From an uncultured Gemmatimonadota bacterium (lineage in GTDB: Bacteria > Gemmatimonadota > Gemmatimonadetes > Longimicrobiales > Gaopeijiaceae): a DNA stretch of 17,655 nucleotides. Positions within the stretch are counted from its first letter, which is position 1; every line of letters starts with the position of its first letter. This document shows positions 14,523 through 17,655 of the stretch, in pieces. The DNA lies in the NCBI GenBank assembly GCA_938030915.1, contig CALHIO010000007.1, positions 1 through 17,655 of the forward strand, read 5' to 3'. The notes beneath the pieces were generated by a model. It saw only the letters and a list, made by a program, of their open reading frames with translations, did not search any database and was not told the origin of the DNA. The translations under genes and the position numbers were made by a program.

Positions 14523-15380
14523 GTGACTGACGTTCCAAGCAAGAATACGGACGCGTCCGCATCGCAGGCGGGTCCCGATCAGACGGCGTCTGGCGACGCT
14601 CCGGGCGAGATGCTGGAGTTGCGGGGCGTACGAAAGAAGTACGGGACGTTCGAGGCGGTGAAGAGCCTGGATCTCGTCGTTCACCGGGGAGAGATTTTTG
14701 GCTTTCTCGGCCCGAACGGAGCAGGAAAGACGACGACGATTCGCATGGTTGCGGGTATCCTGCGGCCGTCCGGAGGAGAGATTGTCGTAGGCGGAGATGA
14801 TCTCAACAGGGAACCCGAAAAGGCCAAGTCGCGAATCGGCTACATCCCCGATCGACCCTACCTCTACGACAAGCTTTCCGGCGGAGAATTCCTTCGCTTC
14901 GTGGCCGGCTTGTGGGGCCGGGAGGGCGAGGCGGTTGAAGCTCGAGCGGACCGACTTCTGGAGCTTTTCCATCTGGCACCGTGGAAAGACGAGCTGATTG
15001 AGAGTTACTCGCACGGCATGAGGCAGAAGATCCTCATCAGCTCGGCACTCATCCATCAGCCGGAACTGATCGTCGTCGACGAGCCGATGGTCGGTCTGGA
15101 TCCACGCTCGGCACGGCTGCTGAAGGACCTGTTCCGTGAATTCGTCGGGCACGGGGGGACGGTCTTCCTGTCCACGCACACTCTCGAGGTCGCGGAGGCC
15201 CTCTGCGATCGCATTGCGATCATCAACCATGGGGAGATCATCGCCTTCGGCACGATGGACGAGCTTCGGAGTCAGGCGGAGGCCGGGGGGGCGCATCTCG
15301 AAGAGATCTTCCTCAAGGTCACCGGCGGCGAGGCGATGAGCCACGTCATCGAGAGCCTGCGCGAGGCCATCGAGAAGTGA
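14523..15380 (+). CDS. ABC transporter ATP-binding protein
   Basis: An ABC-2-type exporter ATPase of 285 residues. Walker A is GPNGAGKTT (63-71), the Q-loop position is IGYIPD (105-110, Asp in place of Gln as in several exporter families), the signature is SYSHGMRQK (161-169), Walker B is LIVVDEP (182-188) and the switch histidine lies in STHTLEVAE. Residues 1-28 are a Ser/Ala/Asp-rich extra tail before the core. The GTG start at 14523 follows GAGGGGAGAG at normal spacing. Its stop overlaps the permease start by GTGA (15377-15380), so the two are translated together at equal ratio. Substrate is unknown; the pair is not obviously a lipoprotein or drug exporter. Confidence 0.96.
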   Translation: MTDVPSKNTDASASQAGPDQTASGDAPGEMLELRGVRKKYGTFEAVKSLDLVVHRGEIFGFLGPNGAGKTTTIRMVAGILRPSGGEIVVGGDDLNREPEKAKSRIGYIPDRPYLYDKLSGGEFLRFVAGLWGREGEAVEARADRLLELFHLAPWKDELIESYSHGMRQKILISSALIHQPELIVVDEPMVGLDPRSARLLKDLFREFVGHGGTVFLSTHTLEVAEALCDRIAIINHGEIIAFGTMDELRSQAEAGGAHLEEIFLKVTGGEAMSHVIESLREAIEK

Positions 15381-17077
15381 ACGGCATCGTCCAACCGAGG
15401 GCGGGCCTCCTCTGGCTTCTGCGACCGAAGATTCGCACGAAGCTCAACCGTGCGAAGACCGATGAGGGTCGCCTCTTCAAGGGGTTGCTGCTCGGGTTTG
15501 TGGGCTTCTTCTTCTGGGCGCTGATCTTCGCCGTCATCTTTCGGATGCTGATGTACTTCCGCGGGACCCAGGGGATCGGGGATCTGCTCGCGGCCAAGCT
15601 ACTGGGACTCGCGTTCCTCACGTTCCTCATGATTCTCGTGCTGTCGAACGTGATCACCGCGCTCTCCACGTTCTTTCTTTCCGAGGATCTGGAGTTCGTC
15701 GTCGCCGCGCCTGTGGAGGCGGAGACCGTCTACTCGGCGCGCCTCATCGAGACGATCGTCGACTCGTCATGGATGGTCGCGCTGCTCGCGATTCCGCTGT
15801 TGGCGGCGTACGGCGCGGTGTACGCGGCCGGCCCGCTGTACTACCTGATCGCGATCGGGACCGTCATCCCGTTTCTCGTGATCCCGGCGGTCATGGGCAG
15901 CGGCATCACACTTCTGCTCGTGAACATCTTCCCGGCCCGTCGAACTCGGGACCTTCTCGCGCTGGTGGGTCTGCTCGCGGCAGCGGGTGTCGTGGCGCTC
16001 TTCCGATTCCTTCGCCCCGAGCGGCTGATGAGTCCGGAAGAGTTCAGCAGCCTGGTCGACTTCGTCGCGGTGCTGCGAACGCCGACCTCTCCATGGCTCC
16101 CGAGCGAGTGGGCGGCCGAGGCCCTCATGACGCAGCTGAACGGCCGCTTCGAGTGGTTCCCCTTCGCCTTCCTGTGGTCGACCGCGGCCATGTGCTTCGT
16201 GGTTGGGGCGTGGCTGCATCGACGCTATTTCGATGCCGGTTTCACCCGCGCTCAGGAAGGGGCCGAGAAGAAAGAGGGCCGGGCGCGGTCACGCCTGCTC
16301 GAGCGAATGTTCAGCGGTACCGAACCCGCAACGCGCGAGATGCTCGCCAAGGAATTCCGGGTCTTTTTCCGGGACACGACGCAGTGGTCGCAGTTGATCC
16401 TGCTCGGCGTGCTGGTGGCCGTGTACGTGTACAACATCACCGTGCTCCCGCTCTACACGGGAGAGCAGGTGTCATTCCTGCTCATCAATGCCGTGTCCTT
16501 TCTGAACCTCGGTCTGGCGGGTTTTGTCGTCGCGGCAATCGCTGCGCGCTTCATCTTTCCCGCGATGTCGATCGAGGGGCGCATGATGTGGCTGCTCAAG
16601 TCGTCCCCCGTGGACGTTCGGACGATCTTCTGGTCGAAATACCGCGTAGGCACCTTTCCGCTGCTCCTGGTGGCCCTGCCGCTGATCGTCGGGACGAACA
16701 TCGTGCTCGATGCGACGCCGTTCATCCTCATCCTGACCTCGGTGACGATGATCGGCGTGACGTTTGCGCTGACTGCACTCGCCCTCGGCTTTGGCGCGCT
16801 CTATCCCAATTACGATACGGAGAATGTCGCGGAGATCCCGACGTCGTTCGGCGGACTCCTCTTCATGATGGCGGCAATCTCCTATCTGGCCGGTGTCGTC
16901 ATCCTGGAAGCGTGGCCAGTCTATCTGTACCTCAACTCGCGTTTCGAGAGCGGTGCGGCCGAGGTCAGCGTGACCCCACTCTTGCTGGGGGTGAGCGGCG
17001 CGGCGATCCTGACGATCCTCGCTACGTGGCTGCCTCTGCGCGCGGGAATCAAAAAGATCCAGTCGGTCGACTTCTGA
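15377..17077 (+). CDS. ABC exporter permease, about 12 membrane segments
   Basis: A 566-residue polytopic membrane protein that begins inside the stop of the ATPase gene. I count about twelve hydrophobic segments in two sets, around residues 34-58, 70-100, 132-155, 157-185, 190-210, 252-275 and again from 333 to the end, with a large soluble loop near residues 285-330 (containing EGAEKKEGRARSRLLERMFSG). The segment STFFLSEDLEFVVAAPVEAETVYSARLIET fits a family of large, poorly characterised putative ABC exporters. GTG at 15377 is the only start giving the full-length protein; there is no separate ribosome site, consistent with translational coupling. It probably works with the ATPase upstream and perhaps the transglutaminase-like protein. 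Substrate cannot be told from sequence. Confidence 0.9.
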   Translation: MNGIVQPRAGLLWLLRPKIRTKLNRAKTDEGRLFKGLLLGFVGFFFWALIFAVIFRMLMYFRGTQGIGDLLAAKLLGLAFLTFLMILVLSNVITALSTFFLSEDLEFVVAAPVEAETVYSARLIETIVDSSWMVALLAIPLLAAYGAVYAAGPLYYLIAIGTVIPFLVIPAVMGSGITLLLVNIFPARRTRDLLALVGLLAAAGVVALFRFLRPERLMSPEEFSSLVDFVAVLRTPTSPWLPSEWAAEALMTQLNGRFEWFPFAFLWSTAAMCFVVGAWLHRRYFDAGFTRAQEGAEKKEGRARSRLLERMFSGTEPATREMLAKEFRVFFRDTTQWSQLILLGVLVAVYVYNITVLPLYTGEQVSFLLINAVSFLNLGLAGFVVAAIAARFIFPAMSIEGRMMWLLKSSPVDVRTIFWSKYRVGTFPLLLVALPLIVGTNIVLDATPFILILTSVTMIGVTFALTALALGFGALYPNYDTENVAEIPTSFGGLLFMMAAISYLAGVVILEAWPVYLYLNSRFESGAAEVSVTPLLLGVSGAAILTILATWLPLRAGIKKIQSVDF

Positions 17078-17105
17078 TCGTCGAGCGACGAACCGGAGAC
17101 ACCTC

Positions 17106-17564
17106 ATGCTACAAGCGATCAAGAGCTTCTTCGCCTCGTCGATGACACCCGCCGACGAGCCGGCGACCCCGGCCGGGTCGAAGGATATCCGCCTCGCTGC
17201 CTGCGCTCTTCTCCTGGAGCTGGCCAATGCCGACGACGAGTTCACCGAGGACGAGCAGCAGCATCTCGAGTCCGCCGTGCGCCGGCAGTTCGGGCTCGAC
17301 GCAGCGGAGGCCGAAAAGCTTCTGGACCTCGCGCAGCGCGAGCGTGAAGAGGCCGTGGATCTGTGGCAGTTCACGAATCTGATCGCCGAGAACTATTCGA
17401 CCGGACAGAAGATGGTCCTCGCCGAGATCATGTGGGGCCTCGTCTACTCGGATGGCGACCTGGCGAGCAAGGAGGACTACCTCATGAGGAAGATCTGCAA
17501 TCTTCTCCGGCTCGAGCCGGGTTATCTCGCGGAGGCCCGACAACGCTTCAAGGGGGATGTGTAG
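17106..17564 (+). CDS. TerB-like tellurite-resistance family protein
   Basis: A 152-residue all-helical protein of the TerB-like (COG4103-type) family. After a 25-residue leader come two halves with similar acidic motifs: LLLELANADDEFTEDEQQHLES (about residues 36-57) and GLVYSDGDLASKEDYLMRKI (about residues 112-131), the Asp/Glu-rich loops TerB uses for metal binding. No signal peptide is present; the first residues MLQAIKSFFA form a short amphipathic helix that might touch the membrane. The start has GGAG 8 bases upstream. It follows the permease by 28 bases and is probably in the same transcript. Such genes often occur singly and have no proven link to tellurite; there is no terD, terC or terZ here. 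Confidence 0.9.
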   Translation: MLQAIKSFFASSMTPADEPATPAGSKDIRLAACALLLELANADDEFTEDEQQHLESAVRRQFGLDAAEAEKLLDLAQREREEAVDLWQFTNLIAENYSTGQKMVLAEIMWGLVYSDGDLASKEDYLMRKICNLLRLEPGYLAEARQRFKGDV

Positions 17565-17593
17565 AGGGCTTGGCCGAGGTCGTGCCGTCGGGG

Positions 17594-17622
17594 GTGACAC
17601 CGGGATCGGTCGCGGGCATATT
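17594..17622 (+). promoter_or_regulatory. Candidate promoter for a gene beyond the right edge
   Basis: GTGACA (17594-17599) and CATATT (17617-17622) are 17 bases apart, matching five and four of the six consensus positions. The bases from 17565 to the end hold no gene I can support, so this could drive a gene just outside the window. Confidence 0.4.
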
Positions 17623-17655
17623 TCCTCTGAACGCTCCACCCACTCGAACGACATC

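Noticed and set aside
14367..15344. 325-codon minus-strand open frame
   Set aside because: Antisense to the ABC ATPase, whose Walker and signature motifs are complete.
15769..17145. 458-codon plus-strand frame within the permease gene
   Set aside because: Out-of-frame reading of the permease; Arg/Asp/Gly-rich with no membrane segments, unlike the true frame.

Overview
This is a GC-rich, densely coded bacterial window. Most genes sit on the plus strand in tightly packed runs with ATGA or GTGA stop/start overlaps; two genes lie on the minus strand. Nothing in it is a mobile element, CRISPR array, tRNA or rRNA. The protein set (class II fumarase, endonuclease IV, PTPS/FolE/SDR, OsmC, FadD-type ligase, CutA, TPR proteins, an ABC exporter, TerB-like protein), the acidic proteins and the high GC suggest an environmental heterotroph. 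Gemmatimonadota is my best guess, but this is an impression from protein style, not a proof.

Layout. 1-1182: the 3' part of a secreted-type YHYH-domain protein fused to a DUF305 domain, cut by the left edge. 1297-2694: fumarase fumC. 2775-3494 (minus): an integral membrane protein with an M50-like HEAGH motif. 3726-3795: two hairpins, one a good minus-strand terminator. 3861-4307 (minus): an unrecognised 148-residue protein. 4552-5418: endonuclease IV. 5419-5784: no gene, but a promoter, a long self-complementary RNA-like segment and a strong intrinsic terminator, read here as a candidate structured small RNA (possibly 6S-like).

5785-7530: three coupled genes for a eukaryote-like 6-pyruvoyl-tetrahydropterin synthase, GTP cyclohydrolase I and a short-chain reductase. 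Together they match the three enzymes of tetrahydrobiopterin synthesis (GTP to dihydroneopterin triphosphate to 6-pyruvoyl-tetrahydropterin to reduced pterin). 7539-8168: a Trm112-like zinc-ribbon protein. 8272-12820: a run of TPR protein, OsmC-like protein, long-chain acyl-CoA synthetase, CutA, a second TPR protein with an acidic N-terminal half, and a divergent macro-domain protein.

12905-17564: a membrane-anchored transglutaminase-like protein, an ABC ATPase, its large permease (translationally overlapped) and a TerB-like protein, probably one envelope or export module. The last 90 bases carry a plausible promoter for a gene beyond the window. The most interesting points are the BH4-like pterin operon, the structured RNA locus, and the YHYH-DUF305 fusion.
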